A DNA stretch of 50,733 bases. Origin: a virus. The translations under genes were made by a program, and so were the position numbers. This document shows, piece after piece, positions 14,972 to 22,782 of this stretch. The notes below the pieces were generated by a model that saw nothing but the letters and a program-made list of their open reading frames with translations, was not told the origin of the DNA and searched no databases. How positions within the stretch are numbered: the first letter of the stretch is position 1; the number at the start of each line of letters is the position of its first letter. The stretch spans positions 1 to 50,733 of the IMG/VR virus record IMGVR_UViG_3300042922_000711; one strand, written 5' to 3'.

Positions 14972-16861
14972 TTGTTTTTCAAGGGTTATGTAGAAACAAA
15001 AGATAAAAAATGCATTGAAAAATTTAAGAATAGAACTGACTTCAAGAATTATGAGCAAGTTAAATCATTACCTGAGTTCGCTGGAATACTTTACGCAGAT
15101 ACGATATTAATTGATATCGACGATGCGGAGCAGAGTGACATTTTGTTTAAGATAGTCAAAGACCTGAAGCTTAAATGCAGAGTTTACAAGACAACCAGGG
15201 GGAAGCATTTCTTATTTAAGAATAAAGGCGTAGAGACAAATAAAACAAAGACACCATTGGCGATAGGTATAACATCGGACATCAAGATTGGAGCAAGAAA
15301 TTCATATTCGGTTCTGAAGTTTGACAACAAGGAAAGAAAAATAATATATGACACGGCCAAGAATGAAGAAGCCCAGGACCTTCCAAAATGGTTATTACCC
15401 ATAAGAACAAAAATGGACTTCTTGAACATGGAAGCAGGTGACGGAAGAAACCAGTCATTATTCAATTATATTTTGACACTACAAAGTAATGATTTCAGCG
15501 TAGAAGAATCCAGGGAATGTATTCGTATTATCAATCAACATGTGTTGAAAACACCATTAAGTGAGTCGGAGCTTGAGATAATACTGAGAGACGATGCGTT
15601 TGCAAAACCTGTATTCTTTAAAGGTACAGCTTTTCTGTTTGATAAGTTCGCAACGTATTTGAAGAATAATAATCACATACTGAAGATTAATAATCAGCTG
15701 CACCTTTACAGAGACGGAATATATGAGAATGGTCAAGAAGAAATTGAATGCGAAATGATTAAGCACATTCCAAACTTAAACAGAACTAAACGGTCGGAGG
15801 TAATGGCGTATTTGAACATTATGATTAGGCACAACACACCAGCTACGACAGCAAACTTAATAGCATTCAGAAACGGTGTTTACAACATAACTGATGATTC
15901 GTTTAGTGAATTTAAGCCGGAACACATAATCACGAATAAGATTGACTGGGATTATAACTCAAACACATATTCAGAGCTTGTTGATAAAACTTTGGACAAG
16001 ATAGCATGTAAGGATCCTGATGTTCGAATGCTGCTGGAAGAGGTAATCGGTTATTGTTTTTACAGGAGAAATGAGCTCGGCAAAGCGTTCATACTGATAG
16101 GTGATAAGTCAAATGGTAAATCGACATTCCTGGACATGGTTAAGACGCTGCTGGGAGAAAACAACATTGCAGCACTGGACCTTAAGGAGCTTGGAGACAG
16201 ATTTAAAACAGCTGAACTTTTCGGAAAGCTGGCCAACATCGGTGATGATATTGGTGATGAGTTTATAGCGAATGCAGCAGTATTTAAAAAGCTTGTTACT
16301 GGGGACAGATTGAACGTTGAAAGAAAAGGACAGAATCCATTTGATTTTAACAATTATTCTAAGATGTTATTTTCGGCCAACAACATTCCAAGAATTAAGG
16401 ACAAGACCGGCGCAGTACTCAGGAGATTAACCATCATACCTTTTGACGCTAAGTTCTCAGTTGATGATCCTGATTACAGACCATATATCAAATATGAATT
16501 AAGGGACCAGGAGTGCATGGAGTATTTAATCCTTCTTGGTATCAAAGGCTTAAAAAGGATACTTGCCAATCAGAAGTTTACACAGTCAACCAGGGTTGAA
16601 AGAGAGCTACAGGAGTACGAAGAAACAAACAATCCTGTTGTTGGATTCCTTAAGGATACGGATGAAGATGAGATTGATAATGAGCCAACAAAAAATGTTT
16701 ACAAGAAGTACCAGGAGTATTGTGTAGCAAATAATCTTCAACCTGTATCGCATATTGAATTTTCAAAACAGATTAACAGGATATTGAACCTTGAAATAGT
16801 GGACAAGAAGATAGATGGCAAAAAGTTCAGAATCTTCATAAAGAAAGAAGAGGAAGCATGA
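14972..16861 (+). CDS. Bifunctional primase / SF3 helicase (D5-type)
   Basis: The 629-aa protein joins an N-terminal AEP-type primase domain (about residues 1-160; IDIDD acidic pair, His in TTRGKHFLF, basic IKIGARN) to a C-terminal D5/SF3 helicase with Walker A GDKSNGKST (about residues 377-385), a Walker B-like NIGDDIGDE and sensor SANNIP. It would open the origin and prime for the neighbouring polymerase. The start is TTG after AGGCGGTGAT. It is the main candidate replication initiator of prophage B. The 3' end overlaps the next gene by 4 nt. Confidence 0.9.
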   Translation: MFFKGYVETKDKKCIEKFKNRTDFKNYEQVKSLPEFAGILYADTILIDIDDAEQSDILFKIVKDLKLKCRVYKTTRGKHFLFKNKGVETNKTKTPLAIGITSDIKIGARNSYSVLKFDNKERKIIYDTAKNEEAQDLPKWLLPIRTKMDFLNMEAGDGRNQSLFNYILTLQSNDFSVEESRECIRIINQHVLKTPLSESELEIILRDDAFAKPVFFKGTAFLFDKFATYLKNNNHILKINNQLHLYRDGIYENGQEEIECEMIKHIPNLNRTKRSEVMAYLNIMIRHNTPATTANLIAFRNGVYNITDDSFSEFKPEHIITNKIDWDYNSNTYSELVDKTLDKIACKDPDVRMLLEEVIGYCFYRRNELGKAFILIGDKSNGKSTFLDMVKTLLGENNIAALDLKELGDRFKTAELFGKLANIGDDIGDEFIANAAVFKKLVTGDRLNVERKGQNPFDFNNYSKMLFSANNIPRIKDKTGAVLRRLTIIPFDAKFSVDDPDYRPYIKYELRDQECMEYLILLGIKGLKRILANQKFTQSTRVERELQEYEETNNPVVGFLKDTDEDEIDNEPTKNVYKKYQEYCVANNLQPVSHIEFSKQINRILNLEIVDKKIDGKKFRIFIKKEEEA

Positions 16862-17049
16862 GAAAAATAGATTTTGTAAATTACAGATATGCAATTATAA
16901 TTGACGGCTATGTTTACAAAGATTATGCGTCCATTGAAGAGCTCAAACGAGGTATTGATAGATTCTACCAAAGAAGGTACAAGCCAGTTCCATTTAGGCT
17001 TGCTAAGTTACAAATAACTACAGTTGAGGTTGAAAATATAAATTTATAG
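16858..17049 (+). CDS. Hypothetical protein, 63 aa
   Basis: A small basic protein whose ATG overlaps the helicase stop (ATGA), with SD GAAGAGGAAG. No motif recognised. Confidence 0.65.
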   Translation: MRKIDFVNYRYAIIIDGYVYKDYASIEELKRGIDRFYQRRYKPVPFRLAKLQITTVEVENINL

Positions 17050-17058
17050 GAGGTTCCG

Positions 17059-17256
17059 ATGAAAAAGTATGTTGTAGAAATGAGTTATATTTTAGGAGTA
17101 ACTTTAAATGTGAAAGCAGAAAACAAAGAGTATGCGATAGAAAAGGCAAAGGAAATTGTTAGAAATGATATTACTGTTATTGATACAGGTTGCGACATCG
17201 AAGATGTTGGGGATATAGAGTTTGAACAAGTTAACTTTGTAAAAGAGGTGAAATAA
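17059..17256 (+). CDS. Hypothetical protein, 65 aa
   Basis: SD AGGAGG is strong. The sequence has an alternating beta pattern followed by a helix (NKEYAIEKAKEIV), like small DpnD/PcfM-type phage proteins, but the assignment is not secure. Confidence 0.65.
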   Translation: MKKYVVEMSYILGVTLNVKAENKEYAIEKAKEIVRNDITVIDTGCDIEDVGDIEFEQVNFVKEVK

Positions 17257-17257
17257 G

Positions 17258-17839
17258 ATGGAAAAAGCTTTTATCATATCAAAAGACAGTAAGTATCACA
17301 AGGACTTAGATAATTACATTGAGTTATGTAATCAGCAGAAGGATTTTATAAATAAGTATTTCGGTGAAAAAGGAATTGAAGCCAACACATATAGAATTAG
17401 TGGGAACGGCAGTGTAAACTCACCATTTGAAGACTGGGAAAAAGATGAAATAAGTCTTAGCATTGGAGCTACAAATAATGATTCAACCAAGTTCGGAAAA
17501 GCACTTTGTAAGAAAAATGAGCATGGATTATGCAGTTTTAACAAAAAGTCTGAAATAAGTAAGGATTTTGCAAAGAGATGTATTGAAGAAAAAGTTGTCA
17601 TAAATTTATGGGAACCGAGGATATCAAATTATTTTGAAAGTATCAGCTTTAGAGGGTGCCGTTATCACAGAATCATTCATCAGGACATAATGTACATGAA
17701 AATCGATAGCAATCACCTGGATGATAAAGAAGTTCCGGACGGATTTACAGAAATTAAACTAAGTGAATTTTACACCAAGTTAGAAGAATATAACGAATCT
17801 ACGAAGGGGGATAACGATGAAAGTAAAAATAATAAATAA
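17258..17839 (+). CDS. Hypothetical protein, 193 aa
   Basis: It begins 1 nt after the previous stop with SD AGAGGTG. The protein is mixed and charged and ends in an Asp/Glu/Lys-rich tail. Its last 23 nt overlap the dUTPase gene. No family recognised. Confidence 0.68.
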   Translation: MEKAFIISKDSKYHKDLDNYIELCNQQKDFINKYFGEKGIEANTYRISGNGSVNSPFEDWEKDEISLSIGATNNDSTKFGKALCKKNEHGLCSFNKKSEISKDFAKRCIEEKVVINLWEPRISNYFESISFRGCRYHRIIHQDIMYMKIDSNHLDDKEVPDGFTEIKLSEFYTKLEEYNESTKGDNDESKNNK

Positions 17840-18248
17840 TAGCGGTTTTCCGCTTCCAAAATATGAGACACCTGGTGCAGCTGGATTTGACATAAAAGCT
17901 TCGATAAAAAATGAGGATGTAATCAAGCCCAGGGAAACTGTAATTGTGCCAACTGGTTTATATGTGGCCATACCGCAAGGTTATGAGCTTCAGATAAGAG
18001 GTAGAAGTGGATTAGCAATGAAATATGCTATAGGTATTACGCATGGCGTGGGCACTGTGGATTCGGATTATAGAGGTGAAATAAAAATCTTTTTAACAAA
18101 TCATGGAGCTTTACCTTTTGAAATAAAACCAGGCGACAGAATAGCCCAAGGGATAATTGCTCCAGTAATTCAGGCCGAATGGGAAGAAGTTGAAACACTT
18201 GATGAAACAAAGAGAGGAGCTGGTGGATTTGGAAGCACAGGAAAATAA
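17817..18248 (+). CDS. dut: dUTP diphosphatase
   Basis: The 143-aa trimeric-type dUTPase has all five motifs: GAAGFDIKA (I), GRSGLA (II), GTVDSDYRG (III), PGDRIAQGI (IV) and RGAGGFGSTG (V). It hydrolyses dUTP to dUMP and pyrophosphate, keeping uracil out of phage DNA. SD GGGGGAT precedes ATG inside the previous gene. Some phage dUTPases also act as derepressors of mobile islands; nothing here shows that. Confidence 0.96.
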   Translation: MKVKIINNSGFPLPKYETPGAAGFDIKASIKNEDVIKPRETVIVPTGLYVAIPQGYELQIRGRSGLAMKYAIGITHGVGTVDSDYRGEIKIFLTNHGALPFEIKPGDRIAQGIIAPVIQAEWEEVETLDETKRGAGGFGSTGK

Positions 18249-18534
18249 AGCTATTGAGATAATTAACGATGTCACATGGCAAGATGGTGGTAGGCATTAT
18301 GGCGAAGTTGAAGAAGCTAGACGGTTAGCCATATCGGCACTTGAAAAGCAGATACCTAAAAACCCTATTAAGAAAGAAGAGCAGTATAAAAAAATAACAG
18401 TTGAGATTTATTATTGTCCAATTTGTAATGAAGAGGTTAGCAGGCGGTCAAAGTCTTCGTATTTATGCAAAACACCATATTGCGATGAATGTGGTCAAAA
18501 AATAGATTGGTCGGAGGCTCAAAATGCAGAATGA
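18229..18534 (+). CDS. Small phage protein with C-terminal zinc ribbon
   Basis: The approximately 101-aa protein has an N-terminal helical part (ARRLAISALEKQ) and a zinc ribbon (CPICNEE...CDECGQKIDW). This architecture is common in Bacillota phage early regions and has no known role. The start is uncertain: TTG 18229 with GGAG 9 nt upstream is preferred; GTG 18223 and ATG 18190 are in frame inside dut. Its end overlaps the next gene. Confidence 0.72.
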   Translation: MEAQENKAIEIINDVTWQDGGRHYGEVEEARRLAISALEKQIPKNPIKKEEQYKKITVEIYYCPICNEEVSRRSKSSYLCKTPYCDECGQKIDWSEAQNAE

Positions 18535-18829
18535 TCAGTTTACTGAAGTAGTTCAAGAGCAAATAACAAGATGTTTAACAACGTTAGATTGTAAAAACAA
18601 TGAGTACGGAACAGAAGACAGATTACATAATTTTAAAGTTGCAGCAGTTCTCCAGGATGTTATACCAACTCAAGCCCTGGCAGGCATGATGGCGAAGCAC
18701 ACGGTTAGTGTTTATGATATGTGCCGGGACGGAAGCAGAGATTTAGCATTATGGAATGAGAAAATAACCGACAATATTAATTACTTATTGCTGCTCAGGG
18801 CGTTGGTTGAAGAGGAAGGAGTGGATTAA
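18524..18829 (+). CDS. DUF1599-like (Nmad1-type) protein
   Basis: The 101-aa protein has the pattern KNNEYGTEDRLHNFKVAA, then ALAGMMAKHTVSVYDM and a helical end, matching small phage DUF1599 proteins, which have been linked by comparative genomics to nucleotide modification. No activity has been shown for this type as far as I know. It overlaps the preceding gene by 11 nt. Confidence 0.75.
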   Translation: MQNDQFTEVVQEQITRCLTTLDCKNNEYGTEDRLHNFKVAAVLQDVIPTQALAGMMAKHTVSVYDMCRDGSRDLALWNEKITDNINYLLLLRALVEEEGVD

Positions 18830-18831
18830 GC

Positions 18832-19062
18832 GTGAAAAATACATTAGGGGATTTGAATAATCATTTGTTTGCTCAACTTGAGCGTCTCGGGGATGAGGAT
18901 CTAAAAGGTGAAGCTCTTAAAGAAGAAATGGATAGAGCTAAATCAATTGGCTATGTGGCCAAGCAGATTATAGATAACGCATCTTTAGTTTTAGAAGCGC
19001 AAAAGATGATGGATGATAAAATGAACGCCGATTTAAAATTGCCTAAGATGTTGGAGGGATAG
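18832..19062 (+). CDS. Conserved small phage protein, 76 aa
   Basis: A helical protein starting MKNTLGDLNNHLFAQLERL, a pattern I recall from many Bacillota phages between nucleotide-metabolism genes. It has no known function. GTG start, 2 nt after the previous stop, with SD GAAGGAG. Confidence 0.72.
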   Translation: MKNTLGDLNNHLFAQLERLGDEDLKGEALKEEMDRAKSIGYVAKQIIDNASLVLEAQKMMDDKMNADLKLPKMLEG

Positions 19063-19065
19063 AAA

Positions 19066-19665
19066 TTGCATTTCTACACAACAAATGAAATCGAGTATCT
19101 TAGAGAAATTACGCCAAGAAGAACGAACAAAGAAATCACTGAAATGTTCAATAAGAAATTCAATTTGAATTTATCCAGAAAAGCTATCTCCGGAACTAGG
19201 AAAAGATTTGGATTCTTAACAGGTTCAGATGGGCGTTTCGAAAAAGGTCACGTACCCGCCAACAAAGGATCTAAAGGGCTCTGGAAAGGTGGTGAGAAAA
19301 CTCAATTTGCTAAAGGTCATAAACCTCACAACTGGGTACCGATTGGATCCGAGAGAATAACCAAAGACAATTACATCCAAGTCAAGATTCAAGAGGGTAA
19401 ATTTCAAAAGAACTGGAAAGGTAAGCATATCTTAATCTGGGAAGAGCATAACGGTCCGGTACCGCCGGGCCACGGTGTAATATTTGGGGATGGGAACAAT
19501 CGTAATTTTAATATTGATAATTTAATTCTAGTTTCCAGGCACCAGCTATTAGAATTAAATAGAAATAATCTCATTCAAAAGGATGCTGACCTGACGAGAA
19601 CTGCTTTATTAATAACAGACTTAAACATAAAAATGAATGCGCGAAAAAAGAAGGCGGTGAAGTGA
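19066..19665 (+). CDS. HNH endonuclease (phage, homing-type)
   Basis: The 199-aa protein has an N-terminal HTH-like part (about residues 5-50), a linker with KGH.P repeats (EKGHVP, AKGHKP), and a C-terminal HNH nuclease core (HILIWEEHNGPVPPGHGVIF, then NRNFNIDNL). This is the usual layout of free-standing phage HNH enzymes, many of which are homing endonucleases. TTG start after GGAGGG. It lies in a run of small genes and may be a late insertion; no intron was seen. Confidence 0.88.
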   Translation: MHFYTTNEIEYLREITPRRTNKEITEMFNKKFNLNLSRKAISGTRKRFGFLTGSDGRFEKGHVPANKGSKGLWKGGEKTQFAKGHKPHNWVPIGSERITKDNYIQVKIQEGKFQKNWKGKHILIWEEHNGPVPPGHGVIFGDGNNRNFNIDNLILVSRHQLLELNRNNLIQKDADLTRTALLITDLNIKMNARKKKAVK

Positions 19666-19832
19666 TGAAATATTGCAGATTTACCAATGATGAATGTATC
19701 TTTAAAGATACTGATATTGATTGCAAAAGGTGTGCCTGGCGTGTTGATACCTGTATAATGTGCGGTGAAGTTATTCCTGAAGGTAGACAAGTTTGTATCA
19801 ATTGTGAAGAGAAGGTGAAAAATGGCAAATAA
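19665..19832 (+). CDS. 55-aa Cys-rich zinc-ribbon protein
   Basis: A short ORF in the gap between two early genes. It overlaps the HNH gene stop by 1 nt, has SD AAGGCGGTG, and encodes CKRC, CIMC and CINC pairs (eight cysteines in all). It overlaps the next start by 11 nt. Probably a zinc-binding early protein. Confidence 0.65.
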   Translation: MKYCRFTNDECIFKDTDIDCKRCAWRVDTCIMCGEVIPEGRQVCINCEEKVKNGK

Positions 19833-20034
19833 GAATCCAAGACTTAATGACAGCGGATTACCTGATCCAACGGCATATGAAGCATTAAAGCCGATAATCA
19901 AGAACGATAATGACGTGGATAAAACAGCGCACAGCTTGATTAATACTTTGAAGTTTATTGTTGACTGGGCCGGGTTCGAGTTCATCGGAAGAATAAGAGT
20001 TAAACATAAGAAAACAGGAAGGGAATTCAAATAA
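19822..20034 (+). CDS. Conserved small phage protein, 70 aa
   Basis: The sequence NPRLNDSGLPDPTAYEAL recalls a small protein common in Bacillota phages. SD GAAGGTG is present, and its stop overlaps the next start. Function unknown. Confidence 0.7.
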   Translation: MANKNPRLNDSGLPDPTAYEALKPIIKNDNDVDKTAHSLINTLKFIVDWAGFEFIGRIRVKHKKTGREFK

Positions 20035-20216
20035 TGAAAAAACTGATAGAAGAATTCCTCATAATATGCGGTTTGTGTGTAGTAGTTTTAATATTCTGGC
20101 AAAGGCTAGAATTGTCAACGATGGGTGAAATAACATACAGAAAAGTGGATGACATAATAGCTTCAATTTTAACTTTCTCGTTGTATATAAATCTCAAAAA
20201 TTGGAAAAGGGGATAA
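20034..20216 (+). CDS. Small membrane protein, 60 aa
   Basis: Two hydrophobic segments (about residues 8-22 and 42-54) flank a polar stretch. It is coupled to the gene before it by a 1-nt overlap. No family recognised. Confidence 0.65.
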   Translation: MKKLIEEFLIICGLCVVVLIFWQRLELSTMGEITYRKVDDIIASILTFSLYINLKNWKRG

Positions 20217-20223
20217 GAGGATT

Positions 20224-20754
20224 ATGGAAGAAAGATTTGAAAAGTTTGAAGGTTTGATGGGAAATAAAGTAACAGATAAATTCAAGGAATGGCTCATTGA
20301 AAATGGTTTTTTCACAGCTCCAGCTTCGGCAGGACATCATGGAGCATATGAGGGCGGATTGTTTGACCACTCTTACGCGGTAACTGAAACCTTGGTCAAG
20401 CTAACAAAGGATTTGAACTTACACTGGAATGTTCCAAGCTCACCTTATATTGTGGGAATGTTTCATGACTTATGTAAAATAGACGCATATAAACGTAAGT
20501 TATTCCCACTCAATAGTAGCGAGTTTGAGTATAACAAAGATGTTTTACTTCCTGGCCATGGTGAGAAATCAATAATATATCTTCAACAGCAAATGACCAT
20601 CACCGAAGAAGAGATAATGTGTATCAGGTGGCACATGGGGGCATTTGACGATAAAGAAAACTGGAAGTATTACTCAGCAGCTGTCAACAAATATCCAAAT
20701 GTTTTATATACTCACACTGCTGATATGATTGCTTCACAGATCCTGGGAGTTTAA
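20224..20754 (+). CDS. HD-domain phosphohydrolase
   Basis: The 176-aa protein has the HD-type metal residues: DHS near residue 49, FHDLCK at 80-85, PGHGEKS (about 111-117), RWHMG and a later Asp in HTADMI. HD proteins hydrolyse phosphomono- or diesters, often nucleotides. Together with dut and the PP-loop gene that follows, it suggests nucleotide-pool or modification chemistry in the early operon. The substrate is unknown. Confidence 0.87.
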   Translation: MEERFEKFEGLMGNKVTDKFKEWLIENGFFTAPASAGHHGAYEGGLFDHSYAVTETLVKLTKDLNLHWNVPSSPYIVGMFHDLCKIDAYKRKLFPLNSSEFEYNKDVLLPGHGEKSIIYLQQQMTITEEEIMCIRWHMGAFDDKENWKYYSAAVNKYPNVLYTHTADMIASQILGV

Positions 20755-20759
20755 AGCAA

Positions 20760-21593
20760 GTGAAGATATTAAGTTGCGGGGCAGGAATGCAGTCAACAGC
20801 GTTGGCGTTGATGTCGTGCGAGAATAAATCAAAAGGAAATATTCATCCACTTGTTCCAATCTATGATGCAATTATATTTTGCGATCTCGGGAAAGAACCA
20901 CCTTGGGTTTATGACCAGGTCAAATTCATAATGAATGCATGTGACGCGGTTGGAATTCCATTCTATATTTTGGACACCCATCTTTATGATGATTATGTCG
21001 ATAATTTTGGAAAGAACAGAGTGGTTTCAATACCATTTTGGACAGTTGATGAAGATGGAAAGAAAGGAAAGATGATGCGAAACTGCACATTGGATTATAA
21101 AATTAATGCTATTCAGAAGTTTGTGAAACATGAACTGTTGGGTTACAAGAAGTATGAAAGAATTAAGCCACACGATATTAAAGCACATGAAATGCACATT
21201 GGTTTCAGCGTGGAAGAAAAAAGCAGGTGTAGCGAAAACCCACATAAAATGTTCGTTAATAAATTTCCATTGATTGAGCTTCAACATGAACGAAAACATA
21301 ACTTTGCATACATCAAGGATGTTTGGGGATTAGAAACAAAAGCAAGTGCTTGTAACATTTGTCCGTTTCATAGGAATTATTTCTTCAAACATCTAAAAGA
21401 GAATCATCCGAAAGAGTATCAAGAAGTTATTAAACTGGATCATATCCTTGAAGAAAGACAGCCTGATACAAAAATTAGAAGTAAACTTTATATTTCGAGA
21501 TCAAGAAAGAGAATCAAAGATTTGACAGATGAAGAATGTAATGATGTAGAGACATTTCTTTACAAAGAGCAAATAATTTGGAATGGATTTTGA
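20760..21593 (+). CDS. PP-loop ATPase (PAPS-reductase-like)
   Basis: The 277-aa protein begins with a PP-loop signature (SCGAGMQSTALA, about residues 5-16) and carries NCTLDYKINAIQKF and a CNICPFH Cys pair, as in phage and Dnd-type relatives of PAPS reductase. These enzymes activate a substrate by adenylation; roles include sulfur transfer and base modification. It starts with GTG 5 nt after the HD gene. Whether it modifies DNA, tRNA or a small molecule is not visible here. Confidence 0.82.
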   Translation: MKILSCGAGMQSTALALMSCENKSKGNIHPLVPIYDAIIFCDLGKEPPWVYDQVKFIMNACDAVGIPFYILDTHLYDDYVDNFGKNRVVSIPFWTVDEDGKKGKMMRNCTLDYKINAIQKFVKHELLGYKKYERIKPHDIKAHEMHIGFSVEEKSRCSENPHKMFVNKFPLIELQHERKHNFAYIKDVWGLETKASACNICPFHRNYFFKHLKENHPKEYQEVIKLDHILEERQPDTKIRSKLYISRSRKRIKDLTDEECNDVETFLYKEQIIWNGF

Positions 21594-21609
21594 TAAGGGG
21601 AGTGTAATT

Positions 21610-21726
21610 ATGAAAAAGCTTAAATATTATTACCAATGCGCGAAGTGGTTGTGGAAGAACAGAAATTGGACGGGCTCCAGACAGAAGTACAGAGCAATGG
21701 AAAGGGAGTTGAAGAAGTATGAATAA
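21610..21726 (+). CDS. 38-aa basic peptide
   Basis: A short ORF with SD GGGGAGTG, rich in Lys, Tyr and Trp (YYYQCAKWLWKNRNW). It overlaps the next start by 8 nt, which supports translation. Function unknown. Confidence 0.55.
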   Translation: MKKLKYYYQCAKWLWKNRNWTGSRQKYRAMERELKKYE

Positions 21727-21931
21727 CAGTGTAGTGTGCGTGCCAAGTAAATCAGTTAAATATTTAGAAAATATAATGCTTGTAAATGAGATGCTGCGTG
21801 AAAGCGTTGAGAAACAAAACACATATAGAGCGTTCAACAAGCTTAAAAAACGCACCGTTAAAAAGTCAGCTAACCCTAAAAAGAAGGCCAAGAGGAAAAT
21901 TAAGCAAGCAAGTCAGAAAAGGAATAGGTGA
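21719..21931 (+). CDS. Small very basic protein, 70 aa
   Basis: The C-terminal half is nearly all Lys and Arg (KKRTVKKSANPKKKAKRKIK), suggesting nucleic-acid binding. It overlaps the previous ORF. No family recognised. Confidence 0.6.
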   Translation: MNNSVVCVPSKSVKYLENIMLVNEMLRESVEKQNTYRAFNKLKKRTVKKSANPKKKAKRKIKQASQKRNR

Positions 21932-21935
21932 CACC

Positions 21936-22217
21936 ATGACGCGTGAAGACATAATAAGCATTATAAGGCAGGCAATGGACCTTCTTGACCTAAGAGTCAA
22001 AGGAAGAGTGATAATAACACCTTGCGCAGTTGGTGATTACATCAGGACAAAATACGACGATGAAGTTTTAAGAGTTGACGGATTCACAACATATGGTGAT
22101 GACTTAAAAGTTTGGTGCGAAGGTGAAAGCGAAAATGAAGATTATACAGAATTTGAGCTTAGTGAAATAACAGAATTTATTCCAAGGGAGAAATATAATG
22201 AAACCAATAAGAACTAA
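21936..22217 (+). CDS. Hypothetical protein, 93 aa
   Basis: The chosen ATG follows GGAATAGGTG; upstream in-frame ATGs overlap the previous gene. The protein is acidic toward the C-terminus. Its end overlaps the next gene by 20 nt. Confidence 0.68.
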   Translation: MTREDIISIIRQAMDLLDLRVKGRVIITPCAVGDYIRTKYDDEVLRVDGFTTYGDDLKVWCEGESENEDYTEFELSEITEFIPREKYNETNKN

Positions 22218-22464
22218 TACAGCAAACAGGACTTACACCGGGGAAGGCTGCATACCATTACCAGCTACAGCGATACAATACAGTGATGGAAAGGTAGGGG
22301 TAGAGACGTGCTTTGAACTCACAGATGAGGAATTGGAGCAGGTGCAGAAGTCAAAGCACATATATGTAACCTTTGCCGGACAGTCAATTATACCGTTTAT
22401 GGTGCATACCGAAACTCACACAGCGGTTCAAGATGAGTTCAAGATGGTTCAAGATGAAAAATAG
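22198..22464 (+). CDS. Conserved early phage protein, 88 aa, 3' end made of repeats
   Basis: SD AGGGAGA precedes ATG. The body (TYTGEGCIPLPATAIQYSDGKVGVETCFELT) recalls a small conserved Bacillota phage protein without known function. The last 12 residues (VQDEFKMVQDEK) are encoded by three GGTTCAAGAT-type repeats, so the gene runs into the right array. The immA product ends in the same VQDEF for the same reason. Confidence 0.7.
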   Translation: MKPIRTNTANRTYTGEGCIPLPATAIQYSDGKVGVETCFELTDEELEQVQKSKHIYVTFAGQSIIPFMVHTETHTAVQDEFKMVQDEK

Positions 22465-22745
22465 TCATCTTGAACCGGTTCAAACGAAGTAGCAGTAATG
22501 GTTGTGTGTCTCGGGTTCAAGATGGTTCAAGATACTTTTGAGTTCTTTATATATAGGGTGTAAAATCATTAAAATTTAATGATTTTCAAAAATATAATAT
22601 ATAGTATAAAAACTAAGTTGAACTTGAACTGCAAAATTTAACAATCAGCAAGCATATTGAAATTTAAACAAAATTAGCGGTTCAAGATTAAGTTTAAAAA
22701 TAGGGTTGATCTTGAACCCATCTTGAACCAAGTTGAACCTGTTGA
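22420..22745. repeat. GGTTCAAGAT array, right copy (inverted)
   Basis: Exact GGTTCAAG or CTTGAACC octamers lie at 22425, 22446, 22469, 22514, 22524, 22679, 22711 and 22722, with variants at 22436, 22477, 22623 and 22732. The order and spacing mirror the left array, including the pair 10 bp apart (22514/22524 against 4734/4744), the palindrome CATTAAAATTTAATG (22567-22581) and the shared 40-bp block (22564-22603). It covers the 3' end of the preceding gene and the space up to the ArpU-like gene. Confidence 0.9.
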
Positions 22746-22782
22746 AATTTCAACAAATATCAATAGAAAGGGTATTGAATTA

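Noticed and set aside
19575-20030. A 151-aa leftward ORF
   Set aside because: It lies opposite three coupled rightward genes with good starts; composition is typical of an antisense shadow.
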